From: Micromussa lordhowensis
Taxonomy: Eukaryota; Cnidaria; Anthozoa; Scleractinia; Lobophylliidae
DNA length: 64,000 nucleotides
Assembly: GCA_964020085.1 (NCBI GenBank)
Contig: OZ026609.1
Span: 5,689,156-5,753,155, forward strand
Direction: 5' to 3'
In this document: piece by piece, positions 24,101 to 39,249 of the stretch
How positions within the stretch are numbered: position 1 is the stretch's first letter
How the letters are laid out: every line of letters starts with the position of its first letter
Program-made: the position numbers and the translations under genes
Notes under the pieces: generated by a model
Told to the model about the DNA's origin: nothing
The model's input: only the letters and a program-made list of their open reading frames with translations
Database searches by the model: none

Positions 24101-27100
24101 CCATCTTATATTTTACAGAAACGTCTAACATTTCATTCTGACAGTCTCATAACAATGAGTCCGTTGTCCGGGATTCTGAATTCTCCCACGTGATTAACAA
24201 CCCAATCAGAGAGACCCTCTTGAGTCTCTCTACGGACACTTCATCAAGTCGATCTGTCCGCCCGTCATCCAATATGCTTCAGTGCAGGCCAGCATTTACG
24301 TTGATGAGCCAAATCATAGGTCATGCAACACTGATGCCTTTTTGCCTCGATGTCAAAACGAGTTTTCGCGCGAAACCATTGACACGATAGTGTTTAACCT
24401 ACACGGTAATTTTCGTGCAAATCAAAGTTCGGTTTTCATACGAAAAGTTTTGCACGATGACACATAGGTGCTATTTAACTAATGAACCAACACCAGATTA
24501 AAAAAAAAATGAGAACCAAAACAAAACTTATAAGCCGATGAATTTTCAAATGAATTTATTAATTGCAGAACTAGTTGTTCTACTTTAAGATGTATGAAGC
24601 AACATGCCCACATTGTTTCCTGTTTCGTCAAGGCAAAACGTCAATTTTAACCAGCTAATTTTATTTTATTTCTTAGCTATTTGTTCTGCTAAAATAAACG
24701 TTGGCTTCGCTTTGGATGGATCAAGCCAGAGTGGGAAGGAAAACTTTGAAACCGCAATAAAATTTGCAACCAATATTTCGAATTATATCAACGTAGACAC
24801 GAATCACACATGGGTCTTCCTCACATACCCGAATAAAAAGCGAGTGTTTAAAACACAATCGGATCTCAACTTCTTAGTACCTGGAAACGAGCCATTCCCA
24901 AATGCAACTGATGTACGCTTAGGAGCAACTCTGGGTGCAATCACGGAGCAGTTGTCTGAAGAAAGTTCACAAAGAGGAGCTGTCAACGTGGTAATTTTAA
25001 TCACAAGTCACAAATCTGACGATGACATTGCTGACCCTGCAGCATGGCTGAAAACGTCTAACGTGACTAGTTTTGCATTGGGGATCAGCAACCATTACTC
25101 TGTGGGTCAATTGAAAGAGATAGCTTCAGATCCGGATAGCGACTACTTCATTGGGTTGAGTTCCTGGAGCGGGCTGAATGAGTATTTTGCAAAAACCGTA
25201 GCAACAAAGATCTGTCAAGGTTGGTAAAGTTTAATCAAGACGTAAATACACCAAATGCCTGCAGTGCGAACTTCCTCAGAAATGGATACCGCTTTAGCAT
25301 AGCCAAGGGGAGGAGTTACTACCAGAGACATTGGGTGGCGCTGTTCGGCCTCCATCTTAAACATTCTATACTGTTTATGACCTGACCAACAACTCAATTC
25401 CCTATTTAACACCAGACCCTTAAAGATCATACCCTGTTTCAGACATACCGTATAATAAGTTCCACTGAATAGATCTCTATCCAGTGGATAAGTGTTAACA
25501 AAACAACCCAGGCCTCCCTCTGGATAGTGATTTATCCGGTGGATTGTTTTATCCACCTTTCAAAGATCACGGGCCAGGAAGATAAGTTTTGTTCCTTGCA
25601 GACTATATGACGTTTCTGTTTTCTTTTTCTTTGCCAGTTGTGGATAGCTGTATCAGCTCTCCTTGTCATCATGGCGGCACTTGTAACAGCTGGAAGGGCG
25701 GATTCAACTGCAGCTGTCCAGTAGAATACTATGGAGACCATTGCGAGAAAAGTAAGTCTCAGGTAGCGCAATAAGACCCCCTCCACAAAACGCCGGTGAA
25801 ATTTGAGAACGCAGCTCTATTTCTACGGTTAGAGCTGCCGTCCACGCTAATCCGTCATGAGGACGGAGCTTCCAGGAAACGATGGCATCACGATAATCAA
25901 GAGATTTCCCTGCATCCCCGAGTTTGACTCTAATAAAAATCCAAAACGACCGTTGATAATGCCAGTCACATGACAACCGGATTTTCGAGGTGGATGGTTA
26001 CCAAATTTCCTTATATATGATACTTTGCTCACACACCTTCGCTGAGCAGGCACTCCGCTATTAATTTTGATGAGAAACAAACCACATGCGTTTGGCAAAT
26101 AGCTTATTTTGCCATACTCTCAATCTGTAATTCATAATTTAAAAATAAAAGAAATAGTACAGTAACAGCTCAACAGAGTTCTGAAAACTCTTACCGTCCC
26201 TGAAAAGCTTGTAGCAAAATTGCATTTTTTATTTAACAGCTCGATCTGTGGAGTATCTGTGGCTGGGATGTTTTAAGGATAATTCTGAAGCGAGAGCTCT
26301 TCTGTCCCTGGAAACCGAAAATGCTACATTCCTGGATGGTCCTTACCAATCAAGAAAAAATGCAGTCATGAAATGCGCTTTAGAAGCTGCGAAGAATGAC
26401 TTTAAAGTGTTCGCTCTTCAAAATGGCGGGGAATGTTTCTCTGGGTACGATGCTCTTGGCAGTTACAGTATGTATGGTAGCACGGACTGTCCTACTAACG
26501 ATGATGATGATGATGACGATGATGATGACGATGATAGAAGTGGTTATCATGTGAACGAAGTTTTTCTTATTGGAGGTAATCTTATTTTCTCACATGAAAT
26601 AAGATTAACATTTTTGTGATATGCTAGTCTCAGTAACTAAGAAATACCTTGAAAGTATCTGTGCTAGATCTCAAGTTTGAATTGCGCCATGTTGATGTTT
26701 ATCTAATTTTGAAATAGTTACTTGATCTTTTGTTTTACCAATACAAGCCAAGTGTGGAAACATGTTGCGTAACAGCCTGATTCACGTCTCAAAATCAACA
26801 ATAAGAGGCTCATCGTACAAAGAATCTTGGGGAATTCCAAAGGTAGATGGGGATTATTCTTGGTGCCCAAGCGACAGTGATATCAATCCATATTCAGAAA
26901 TTGATCTTGGTAAGTTTTTCGTCGACATTTTTTTATATCTGTATGCCAAGAGGAGAGGATAATCTGAGCCAAGACGCGAAGCTCAGTATTCCGAATCCTT
27001 GCAAGTTGGTTATGGTCACGTTCAGTCTACACGAGAGATTCGGATCTTTACAAACTAAATGTTTTCGCTTTCTCTTAACAGAGAAAGAGGCGTATCTCAC

Positions 27101-28176
27101 CAAACTTTCTGTGCAAGGAAAAACGGACGCAGCCTATTCAGCAGATGACATTTGTGTTAATTACACTACCGAGGGGCAAGTTACTCCTGGAAAGTCATCT
27201 TGTACGGTAAGAAGATTCATTTAATTCTCGTACACTTTTAAATGGATTGGAAATATCGCAAGAAAGATCTTCAAAATGCATGTCTGTTAAATATAAAGTT
27301 TGATTAAAACCATCAACATTAAATTTTTAAAACTCGGTCATCAAAAACATACACATTGAACATTTATTTCATGTAAAATATTTCTCTTCACGAGAAAAAA
27401 AACAAGTGGTTCTATCTCGTATCTCTTTCCGATTGACACGGTCACGTGAATGGATTCAGTCAACCAACTGACATGAGGGGCAAACTGGTCAGTGGTTCTT
27501 GCAAACGTGGCGGACAGTGCTTTCTAGGAAGTCCTGTCGTTGGCTGTTTTATTTGATGGATTTTCCAGCTCTCCAAGATTAATTCCATTGCACCAGATCA
27601 TTGAAGTGCTTCCGTGGCCTCTCTTACACAGATGGGTTGAGCTTCGATTCAGTATTATGAGCGAATTCGGTGCTTTTTTTAAAATCGAAGTTCGCGCGCT
27701 AACATTTGTTCTCATGTGCAACCGCAAGGGGAACAACGAAAAGAGTGGAGAGAGGATAAATCGTTTTGAAGTTTGTTACAGTCGAAAGTCTTAGAAAAAA
27801 ATATCTCCCCTGGGGGAAGTATGGATATTTTTTTGGAACTTTCACAATTTCAAAACAAACAAGCAAACAAACAAACATAAAACAGCTACAACTTATTCAC
27901 TTTGACCACAATGTCACCTAATTTATGGTATCATTTTAATTTTAGCTATTTGAGCAGCATTTATCCGACAAAAATGGAAGTTACATCCATGAGCACACAT
28001 TATCACCACCTTTACTTGTTCAATCTGTTCGTCTGACTTCCTCCTCCAACAATAATGATGGTAAATGTATAAGGACAGACCTTGAGGGTTGCGTGACCAC
28101 CGTGATTGATGGAGAAGAAATAACTGAAGGTACGAATGGAACAAAATGTACTGTCTAGAATAATTCTATGAAATGG

Positions 28177-28208
<32 letters not shown>

Positions 28209-31200
28209 AGGGAAAATAGTTGGCTCGAGGTCATGACGTCCTGACCGAGAGGCAAATATTTTCCCGTCCGGCCCGACCTAACTCAAGTCAATAAACATTT
28301 TATCATATGACCACTTAGGGTAGAAAACGGGACAACTACAAAAAAAAACACAATAGGAGCTTGTCATTTATTTCTCCGCTTCGGAATCAGGCAAGAAATA
28401 GCTCACAATTCATTGAATAACAGGATTCGGCGTCCCATTTCCCGTTTTTCTTTAGATTTACTGAGTACACAATTACAATTCATGTTAACGGAAAATGTTG
28501 AAAAAATAAACATGGGTTGTGAAAATGATCTGAGAATATAAATTGAAGTCAATAATAGGCAAAAAAGTCATTCAGTACAAATCTGAGAAATCTATAGCCG
28601 TAAAGCTGTTACAATTGTTCCTATTTTGATGAGCAAACTGACTGTCTTAAAAGCCAACAGAAAGTTGATACAAAGCTGTCAAAAATATGTCAAAACCATC
28701 AAACACCTAGCGAGCGACGTAAGTTTGCTTTGCGCTTCATTGAAATTGTTCACAAATCTTCTTCAACTGAAGACTCAATAAAATGTCGGCGTCGTTTCAA
28801 GCTATTTGTCGATCTCTTGGTAGAAAAAATTCGCTGTCAGGATTTTCACTTTCATTACTCACGTTGAAGAAAACAAAATTTTGTATTCTGTCATTAACTC
28901 GCATCGATTTTGCCGAGCGCGTTTCCAGTAGAGCCGCACTCATTTCTAGTAGGACCACATGATGCGCGTTTTTCCGGCCCTATCACTTTGACGCCTACGA
29001 CCCTCATACGGGACCTTGTCTCTGATGGTTTTCCAAAGACATGGCCTGCGGGACCGTACGGTTCATATGATAATACTGTGTAGGTGTCAGTGAGAAACAA
29101 ATTCCCCATCACTGAATCATGAGACTATTTACAAAGTGAAAAAGTGTTCCCTGTTTGGTAAGAGGATAACCTCTCCTGGCCTGCGAAAACACTCGTCCTT
29201 TTTCGCTTCCGGCCCGATTGGCGTTCCGCGAGAAGGAAGTCTGCGATTTACCGCCGAAAATCCCATACTGATGACGCACATTGTCCTGCATTTGGTCATG
29301 AACGCTGATTGGTTCGATCGGTAATTATGCATAACTAAGTCCGTAAATATGCGGGACATTGCATATTCTCACCAAAACAATTGTGTTATTAAAATGGGGT
29401 TGACAGGCCTACACAACTCCTACGGTTCGTTGCAATTCTACATTTGCCGTTCTCATTTTGGTCTTTCGACCGTTTCTGTTGCTTCACTGGTGTTTATGAA
29501 GGACACTTCATGTTGTGTTGTAAGGAGGGTTTTTAAGAAGAGTTGACAAATTTTTAGAGGTCATAGGTCTACAAGATCTCTTCTATTATCACCACGTCGC
29601 TTCGTCGAGTCGGGCACTCCTGTAATTTACCATGTGTTTATGCATTGTTTAGGCTCATTTCTATTGCAGACGTTTTAAGTCTCGAAGTACTTGCTCTCGA
29701 GAGACAAAGTATGAAATATACGGTGAACATGTTGTTTACTTCCATCTATATTGTGATGCAACAACAACAACAACAACAACAACAATCTTTTATTCACTCA
29801 AACAACTAAAAGACACATTTACATGGTAAGAGAAAAAAACTACAGTAACTTAAGAAATATGTATGCTTAAAGTTCAGCCAGGAGAATAAATGAACCTTGC
29901 GGTTTTCGAGTTATTCCCCTGCCTTTTACGTGCAAAACAAAATAAGATTAAAGGATGTGAAGAGATGAGTAAATAAGGTACAAACACAAGGAGACAGACC
30001 GAACCATATGAGCAGTGGATATTCGAAGGAGTTAAATATGTTCAAAATGTTAGATGTTTCATGAATTTTCAAGTTGCTCAGAGATTAATTTGTTTAGACA
30101 ACAAATTATTATTAGAACTGCAAGCACAGTAGGTAGATTCTTATCACGGATATCATACTTGTCTTCGTACAGTCTTCTTCGGTGACGCCGTAGCTTTACT
30201 TCGAAAAAGCTATACGTTTGATATTCTTATGCTTCTTGCAGCTATCCGAAAAAAGTCATTTTCCACGGTAATAGTGCTATCCACTAACCTCTGTCGCTTC
30301 TGATCTCGATTTGCTTTTTACATGACCGACAGCAAAACGGAAACGTGGAAAGAAGTGAATCTGTTGAGTTCGACGGGAGCCGAAACTCGAACAAATGTTC
30401 GACATATCGCGACTTCTTTTGCAGGAGCTCAGCAATGTTGGTCTTGAGTGCAAAGTATCTGTCGCCCTTTTCAGCGCCTCTTCAGCAAAGAATGCAAGTT
30501 TCTTCCTGATCATGAATGTTCATCTCCTCGTGGCAAAAGCCGCTAGCCCGCCATTTTGAAAGCAAATGATAAGTTATGCAGATTTTGCAGATTTAGGCAA
30601 AATTACAAACTCCACGCTTACGTCATCAGTATAGAATTTTCGGTGGTATATCGCACACAAATGTGTATTTTTAGCAAGTAACTTTTGTGTCAAATACATC
30701 TTAGTGCAATAGGCCCTAATTGACACATTATAGAAGTTACAAAACTAACATTAGCTACTAGATATAGTTAATCAAAATGCTAATAGAATACTTCAACATA
30801 CAGGTACTAAAAATTGCTAAAAAAAAGTACTCTAGCTACTATATAGTTTAATCCTTTTTTATTAAAATAAAAAAGAATTAGAAATATTATGATACATTAG
30901 TCTTAAAATTGTGTATATAAAGGTGTATAGAGCTAACTGTTCCATAAAACACATGTTTCACAGCCGCTGGACAAACATTAGGTCCATGGTAACAGGCCCG
31001 ACCTTAGCAGGACAGTATCCATAGCTCCGAGGAAAAACCAAACGTACTTACCTAGAGGATTACCTCTGTAATCTCAGTCACACATATTAATTATCTTTCA
31101 GGATGCTATGCAACTCAAAGAAGCAAATGCTGTGTTTTCCCATTTTGGTACCAAGGTCAAGAAACTTATTCGTGTATCAAAGATAATCATAATCAGCCCT

Positions 31201-34200
31201 GGTGCGCAACAACTGATAATTACGACAGGGATCAACTTTGGGACAACTGTCAAGGTACGAGCTTATCAACCTCATTCCTAGGCCATTTCTTCTTCTTGAT
31301 CTCCAAAAGAGGGTCTTATGGGGTGATGGTATATGCGGTAAGAGATTAACAGAGTTGGTAGAGGTCATGGAAAACCTGGAGAGTCGTGGTTTTTTTTTTT
31401 TTTTTAAATTTCCAGCCCTGAAAAGTCGTGGAACTTAAGTGAAGGTCATGGAAAGTCATGGAAAAGCAATATGTTTTCGAAAAATAAAAAGGAAAAAAGG
31501 TGACAAATTGGAAAAATAGCAGAGGAGTAAAAAACTGCCTTTAATTTCAATTGAAATAGAAGCAAACACTTTACTTGCTGCCTCCTGTTCCACCACCTCA
31601 TTCACTCGCTTGGATTTCTGCCAACCTTCTGTCCCTCCCTCCCTGGGTCTTTGTTTCTCCTCTCACGGCTTCCTCTGCACCACCCCAGAGTTACAAGCAA
31701 GGGTCTGCCTGTGTGGCTACTGTCTTCAACTTTCAGAGACAGGGCATAGGGTAATTAATGCGTCCAAAAGATTGAACAAGTAAGCAAAAAAAAAAAAAAC
31801 AGTCAAATTTCGAAAAAGTATATGTAGCAAGACCGTTTCCTGGATATATTTAGAAGAAACGAACCGGTTTTAGTGATCCATGGCAGCTCTCTTTTCCAAC
31901 TCTAGGAGTTTCAAGCCCTTGTGACACGAATCCATGTTTCAATGGTGGAGTCTGTGTTGAAAACCTAGAGGAGTGGACTTACCATTGTATTTGCAGCGAG
32001 CATCTAACAAACGAAAATTGCCAGGATGGTAAGTCAGTGTTAAATTATTACAACTCACGTTTTGCCTCAAAAGTGGTGGGAAGTCAAATAATTTCCCAGA
32101 ACTTCATTTAGGCAATTGTTGCTGAGATTACTTGCTCTATCCCTTGTAAATTAAGAAACGCGGGAAATGGTCGTACCATTTGCTTGTTTCTCCAACTTCC
32201 GATGCTCTCCTTTTTGGACAACTTAAATTATTTTGTTTGGTTGGAGGATTTTGAAAATAAAAAATGAACATATAAATTACCAAAATAACAACAACAAAAA
32301 AATATAAGGGGTGGCTACTCTGCAAAGTTAAATAGTGGAAGGCTCCCGCACTGTTCAACAGTAGTTCAAACCAGGTTTCCGCGTGAAATGGTCGGATATA
32401 TCTCGCGCTTCTCTCGAAACAGATTGCCTCGCGCTGCGACGGCGAATACAGTGTCATGACTTGTGACTGGATTTTTCTCTAAAACGGAATTCGCCACGCT
32501 CTTCCACGTTGCGTTGTTAGCTAGACAAGCACTTAAGAGGGACCGTTGAATGCCTGCGTTCGTCCGTAAGTTATCTCACTGTAGCATGGGAAATGTGTTG
32601 TAATTTTTTAAACATGTCGTTATTTTTTGTCAGATTATGACGAATGCTTTAACAGTCCGTGTCAGAACGGTGGAACGTGTATCAACGCATTTGGTGGCTA
32701 CAGATGTGAATGTAACTATGGATACAGCGGACAAAACTGCCATTTAGGTAAGTGGAAACAACACAAATAAGGTCGGAGCAAATGACAGCAAAGCAATAAA
32801 GCAGAGTAGATCTATTTGTGCGCAAATGGGAAACCTTTGTCGAGTAGAGGCATTTTAAATGGCATCTACGATCTTTTGTAGTTATGAAGTCCAACGCACA
32901 TGTCTACACAATGAATGTCTGTACTGGTTTGTGGTTGTGAGGCAGAAGAGAACGAGGTGCGACAACCAGCGGATTTCACCTCAAACCCCTCGCCGTTTCC
33001 CAACATTTTACGTGCCCCCATTCCCATTCTTTGTTTCTTTTGTTTGGCGTGACTCCCCTCACCCCAAAATGCAGACCCCCCCCCCCCCGGTCACCACGTA
33101 AAAGTGAACGGTCCCATGCAAGTTTACGGTTTCATAACTCCGTTTTTTCCTTTGTTTTAGTTAGGTTTAAGAATATATACGAAAACTCGAGGCAGTGTTT
33201 TATCTCATTTCTAAACACTTCGAAGGGCGTCTGAAATATGATATGTCTCAGTTAGTAACGCGGTCATTTTAGCGGGCCGTATTCTATTGAACGGCCCGCT
33301 AAACTTTAAACTTTAATATCTCGCCAAATGTTCTTAACTTTTAAAATTTTCTTTTACCGCTAAAATTGTGTATTAAAACCTGCTAACGACTTAAGAGTCA
33401 CTTAACAAAGATTTCAAACTGACTTGTTTTGCTTTTGACACGTGAACCCGGCAGACAAACAGTAGAGGTATAATAAATATCTTACTTACTTCGTCTTCTC
33501 GGTCCGTACCGTGAAGTTATGGATCGAAGGGGAAAAACCTCGGTCCGTAACTTACAGTACGGCCCTCGCACTCAATTAATATGAGGTATTCACGCCGCGA
33601 GTCTATTTTCAACTCTCTTCTCATTGTTTGGAATTCTGGTAAAAGACTATGCCTCGTGTTTGATATATTGCTTACATTTGGGAAACTTCTTTACACTCAT
33701 AAAAACACCCTAATTTTTTTTCCAGATTGTAGGTTCAACGAGATTGAACTAGGATTTGTTGTAGATGGTTCTTCTAGCGTGCAAGCGTACGGACAAAACA
33801 ACTTCCAGATGATGAAAAACTTCACGAAGAGCCTTATCCTCTCATTCGATGTATCAGGCGGATCCACACGAGTTGGAGTCGTTGTCTACTCAACGAATTC
33901 AACAGTTGCGTTCAAACTTAACCAGTATTCAAACTTTAACCAAGTAGAACAGGCAATCGATGGTATTCCTTACCCAGGAGGTGGAACTTACACCGGAAAG
34001 GCACTGAACAAAGCAGCTAGTGACCTCTATAACGATGATGTAGTTAGAGAAAATGTTCGTAAGGTGTTGGTGGTAATGACAGATGGTGTTTCAACTGACG
34101 CGGTAACCCAACCTGCAGCACTCTTGAATGATAGTGGTGTGCTTGTTTTTGTGGTAGCGATCGGCCAGAATGTTGATCATACCCAGCTCACTGAGATGGC

Positions 34201-37200
34201 GCACGGTAAAACGGAATACGTCTTCACAGCAGAATTCCACTCTCTTGGAATTGCTATCAATGACGTCAGAGGGGCCATATGTAGAGGTAGTGAATACATG
34301 TTATCAATATTTGCCTTTTCTCTTCCCGGGTTGGGGGGGGGGGGGGTAATCTGTAACTCTTTGGGTGGGAGTGTGCCGCTTGGGGCACTGAAACCCTTAC
34401 CCTATACTAGACTACAATCAGCTTGATTTTGCAACCCTATTCTAGACTAGGCACCCGAAACCCTTACCCTATGCCAGACTAGCTATTTTCCATGTACAAA
34501 CTTTATCATTATCGTTGTCCAATATTCGCTAACTAACCAATCTCCTATAAAGTCACTTATTGGCCACTTTGGCTTCTTTTCCCTGTAAATATTCCCTAGT
34601 CCAGACCAAAACTGTGTAATTTCTCTATCCTATTCCAGACTGAACTGCCCGAAAACCATATCCTTCATAGCGGCACATATCCAATTAGCTTGTATATGGG
34701 AGTATCCCCCCCCCCCATGTTTCTCTTCCACCCTTTAACAACTGCTTTACTTAACCTAACAGTTTAAAGGGTCTGTCGGGGGGGTTGGTGTTTTACCGAG
34801 CTGAAGAGTCTCCATGCTTCGAGCGCACTCCTGCACTCGTCGTATCCTGGCTAAACGAGGCATAGTTGAGTGTTTTTGGTATCACAGGAAAGTGTTTTAC
34901 TGGTGCTTTGTCGAGAAAATGATCTCTTTTACAAGAGCTTTTACATGCACTCAAAGTTTGGCGTAAAACATTTAGCTTTGACTTAACTACAATTATCTCA
35001 TGTTGCCATTACGGGAGCTTTTTTATGAACGCCTATACACCTTTATTTTACAATTACCCTGTTATTTTTTCCCACCAAACTTTTATTCTTGAGTGAAAGG
35101 TCGGGTTGGCCTTAATAACAGGGGTTTCTTAACGTTTTCAGAGGGAAGAAAATGGCTTTCACACGCGTGCAAAAGTTTTTGAACTGAAATTCTTTAAAAG
35201 AAATAACTTTATTCTAGATCAGCCGGACAAAATCTTCCTCACGGCCGGTCCTTTTGCCCGTTGCCTGACCCCTAATGGAAGAAAAAAAAAGCGGTTTTTT
35301 GTGTTTCAATATACATATTTTGTCTTCTTCAGTAGTAATTCTCAGTTTTTTTGGTTGTATTCAATAGAGGTTGATAGCTGTTCTGATAACCCATGTCACT
35401 TCAGTGGTGTCTGCGAAGATGGAGGGTCAAAGTGCGCATGTGCGTTAGGATTTCAGGGTGATCGATGCACTGAAGGTTTGTACCGAAAATGAAAAACAGT
35501 TTGATTAAGAACAGAATAATGTGATTCTGGTCCATATTTTTACGCTTAGGTAATATGCTACTGATCTGAAGTTTTGTTCTTCTTTGATAAAACGCAGATG
35601 TGAAGGAATGCTCGGAATCGAGTGTCAGTTGTGAATCCGGAAAGAAATGCACAGAGGCGTTTGGTGGATATGAATGCACTTGTCAAGATTCCACTAAGTA
35701 TGGTGAAAACTGCAATAAAGGTCAGTAACACGATTAGATCAACACAAATATTGGGTAAATAATGAAATGTTGTCGGATTTCCATGAAAGAAAGGGCGCGC
35801 TTGTACAATGAAAGCTTTCCTTCGCACGAGTCTCTGAAGGCCATTTAATGCTGTGTTTTTAGAAGGAATTTGAAGTAGAGTGGAGCCGTTTGACTGCTTT
35901 ATAACAATTTTGTTGGCGGTCAGAGCGCCTTTCATTGTACCTCTGTTTACCAGCAATTATATATAGTCACAAAATACCTACCGATACATGTCCCACATCA
36001 CTTGTTCACTTATCCCAGGGAAAACAGTGACGTGAAATCTACACAACAGTATTGTTTTTTTTTTCATCACTATATTTACATGGTAAATGCTTTTTAGATA
36101 GATGTCTCTTTTGCCCGTTCTGTTATTACACAGGGCTAAACACAGCGAGCCACTCAGAGACACTACCTTTATCTTTCTTTATCTTTAATCGTTATTTATA
36201 CACGGTAAAAAATTCATCAGGTACAATGAATTACAATAAAAATTACAACAGTACATACTCCACTAATAAACCTGATTTCCATGAATGCCGTGTGTTTAAA
36301 AAGTATGATAGAGAAGGCGTTTAAATTGATTTTCAATAAAGCAGACTCTCTAATGTTACAGGGTAAGCTAATCCAAAGAGTTGCGCCACTGTAACTAAAA
36401 CTATTTTTCATGTAGTTAGTTCTCGGAAAGCGGGAACAACAAGTTTGTTAACTGAGTCCCTCAGAGCATAATTTGATTCATTTCGTGTTACAAAATTAGA
36501 AGTGAGATATTCGGGAACCAGACCGTTTAAAGACTTGAAGACCATTAGGGCTTCTGAATTTGACGTTGAGATTGCAAGTCTTTCCAGCTGAGTTTGTAAA
36601 ACAAGGAATCAACATCAGCGTTATAGCCCGATGAAGTTGTTACTAGTGCAGCACGGTTTTGTAGTTTTTGTGATCTTTTGTAGCTTGTTAGACAATGTTC
36701 TGCCACAAGTACCCCAGACTAGGCTACAGTAATCAAATTGAGGTTGAACAAGGGAGTTGTAAATGCAGAGTAGGGTACATTGAGGCACAAATGGCTTAAC
36801 TCGACGACACTCCTGCTACGAAATGAGCATAGAATCTTTCAGCCCGTATCTTAGACGTTTCATAGTGGGTGAATTGAAGAAACAAGCTAGCGACTAGAAG
36901 TTTGGTTTTCAGTATAACTACTACTACACTTTTATTTTTTTTTTATAACAGACTGCACCAAGGAGTCCACTGTGGTTTTTCTGCTCGACAGTTCAAGAAA
37001 TGTCGGAGAAGATAACATAAAACGTCAAGTGGAGTTCATCATCACTGTGGCTGCAATCCTCGATTTCAACAACATCGGCGTCATCGCCTATGCCTCAGAT
37101 GCTCACTATCTCGTCAAACCGGGACAAGAGTCTAGCTTCTCCGAATTTTCACATACATTACGCACGGCTAATTATTCCATAGGAAAATACAAGAACTTAG

Positions 37201-38386
37201 GGAAAGCGTTGATCAAATCGTCGGAAGAATCAAAGTTTGATAATTCCAAGGTGGGAATTGTCGTCGCGATGATCGCTGGGAAGGCTGAAGATGAATACGC
37301 AGTGTTTTCTGCGCTGCTTCAACAAAGTCACGTGACTATCATCGGTTTGGCTTTGGGATCCAATTACAGTATATCCCAGTTAAACCACCTGGTTACAAAT
37401 CCCAATGAAGAGCATATATTGAGGTCGGAGTTTGCTGATCTGAAGCATTTCGCTGGTGCAACAAGAAACGCTATTTGCAAAGGTTGGTTAATAGCGAACG
37501 ATCTCGATCGAGTAAACGTACGCACGACCACGCGACCGACCGACCGAATGAACCCAAACGAAAGAACGAACGAAAGTACGAACGAACGAACGAACGAACA
37601 TATGAACGAACAAACGAAAGAACGGACGGACGAACGGAAGGTCGTAACGACAGATTGACGGACGGACGGACTAGCTAACGAACGAATGGGACGAATGTCG
37701 ATCGACCTCCCTGCGTAGAAGAAATGCGTGTTCTTTCCTAGATTGATTGTTATTGGTTACGGAGACTAACGATCTCTATGATTGAATTATGCAAGTCAAG
37801 CTTGAGTGGAATTAGATGTCACGATAATGACTTCTCAAACTTAAGTCGTAGGCTTGAATTTCTAACAGTTCTTACTAACTAGTGATGGTAGCAAAATTAT
37901 TTTTTATTTAGTTTTGGTTATTATTTTTTTCATAGCGGCAAATCCATGTTCCAGCGCCGACTGCACAGGATCAGAAATTTGTGTGAATAAATATGGAGAG
38001 AATGGAGGATATCAGTGCCTTCAAGGTGAGATTTCCAACCGACTTTCAGATAAAGTTAAGGCATGAACGAAATTAAAACAAAGAAGCGAAAAAACGGCTA
38101 ATACTTATGTTGGAAGGTTCATGACCCCACACATCTTTTGTTTTATGCTCATGGACTATGTAGGAATTACATCATTGTAAAGCTTCTATTGGTTAGTTGA
38201 ATGAGCACATGTAAACGTCTTTTTGTATTTTGCCAGGTTTTGTGCAGGGTCAACCCCCAAAATAGAAAAAACAAAAACATACAACAGAAAACTTTGCCAG
38301 TCTTCATAACCATTCCCTCTATTAACTATGATTAAAATGAGAGAATTGATAATGGGAAAATAATAATAGTAATAATAATAATAATA

Positions 38387-38428
<42 letters not shown>

Positions 38429-39218
38429 GATCAAGAAGTTAAACGCTAGACGATTTTCGAAAAAAAACGTTTAAGAAAGCAAACGACGTTTCGGCGCTAT
38501 GTTACGCCATTATGTGAAAAGTATAAGGTGTAATAAGAATATATAAAATATGAAACAGTACATAAAATATTTGCTGAGTCCTATGGGTATAATTTCCAAG
38601 GCAAGAAAAACAATAAGAGAATAAAAATGTACCGTGTCACCTAAACAGTTTGGTGAGAATGGAGTCGGTTTGCCCGACACTTACAGCAACGCATAAGTGA
38701 ACACCGTTATCCAGCCATCGGGAAACATCTTGACAGACAGCATGGCGACAACAGAACAAAGACTTAACACTTTTTCAAAGTTCTGAGGAAGTGTAAGAGC
38801 AAGTTGGATTGTTTAGTCTACGAGATGCTGTACATAAAGGACATCAAACCTTCTCTTAACACGGAAACCGACTCCATTCGCGCCAAACCGTTTAGGGAGA
38901 ACCCGGAGAAAAACCCTCGATCGGAGCAAGGCGAAAACCAACAACAAACTCAACCCACATATGACGCCGGGTCCGGGAATCGAACCCCACCACATTGGTG
39001 GGAGGCGAGCACTCTGACCTCTGGCTTCGAAGCCAGGGTGACCTTCAAGAACAAAACGTTGCATCCAGGAGGACTCAATACCGACTTTGTTTTCTTATAA
39101 ACACCCAAAATCAATGCGCGCTAGTAACATCGAAATTGTATTTGATTTGAATGTTTACACGTGCGCTCATTTCATCTGTGATCGTTATGTCACGCGCAGA
39201 ATTTACAGTTACATATAA

Positions 39219-39249
<31 letters not shown>

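Larger units (their letters stand above)
28130..31101 (+). other. 3 kb intron of giant gene
   Basis: Intron between the last F5/8C exon and the FN2 exon. It holds the palindromic element above and an AAC microsatellite (about 29759-29785). Open frames on the minus strand at 28894-29112 and 30277-30513 have no recognisable domain and are not called. Confidence 0.5.

Noticed and set aside
37475..37678. Frame rich in Asn, Glu, Arg and Thr after VWA3
   Set aside because: Produced by an ACGA microsatellite past the VWA3 splice donor.
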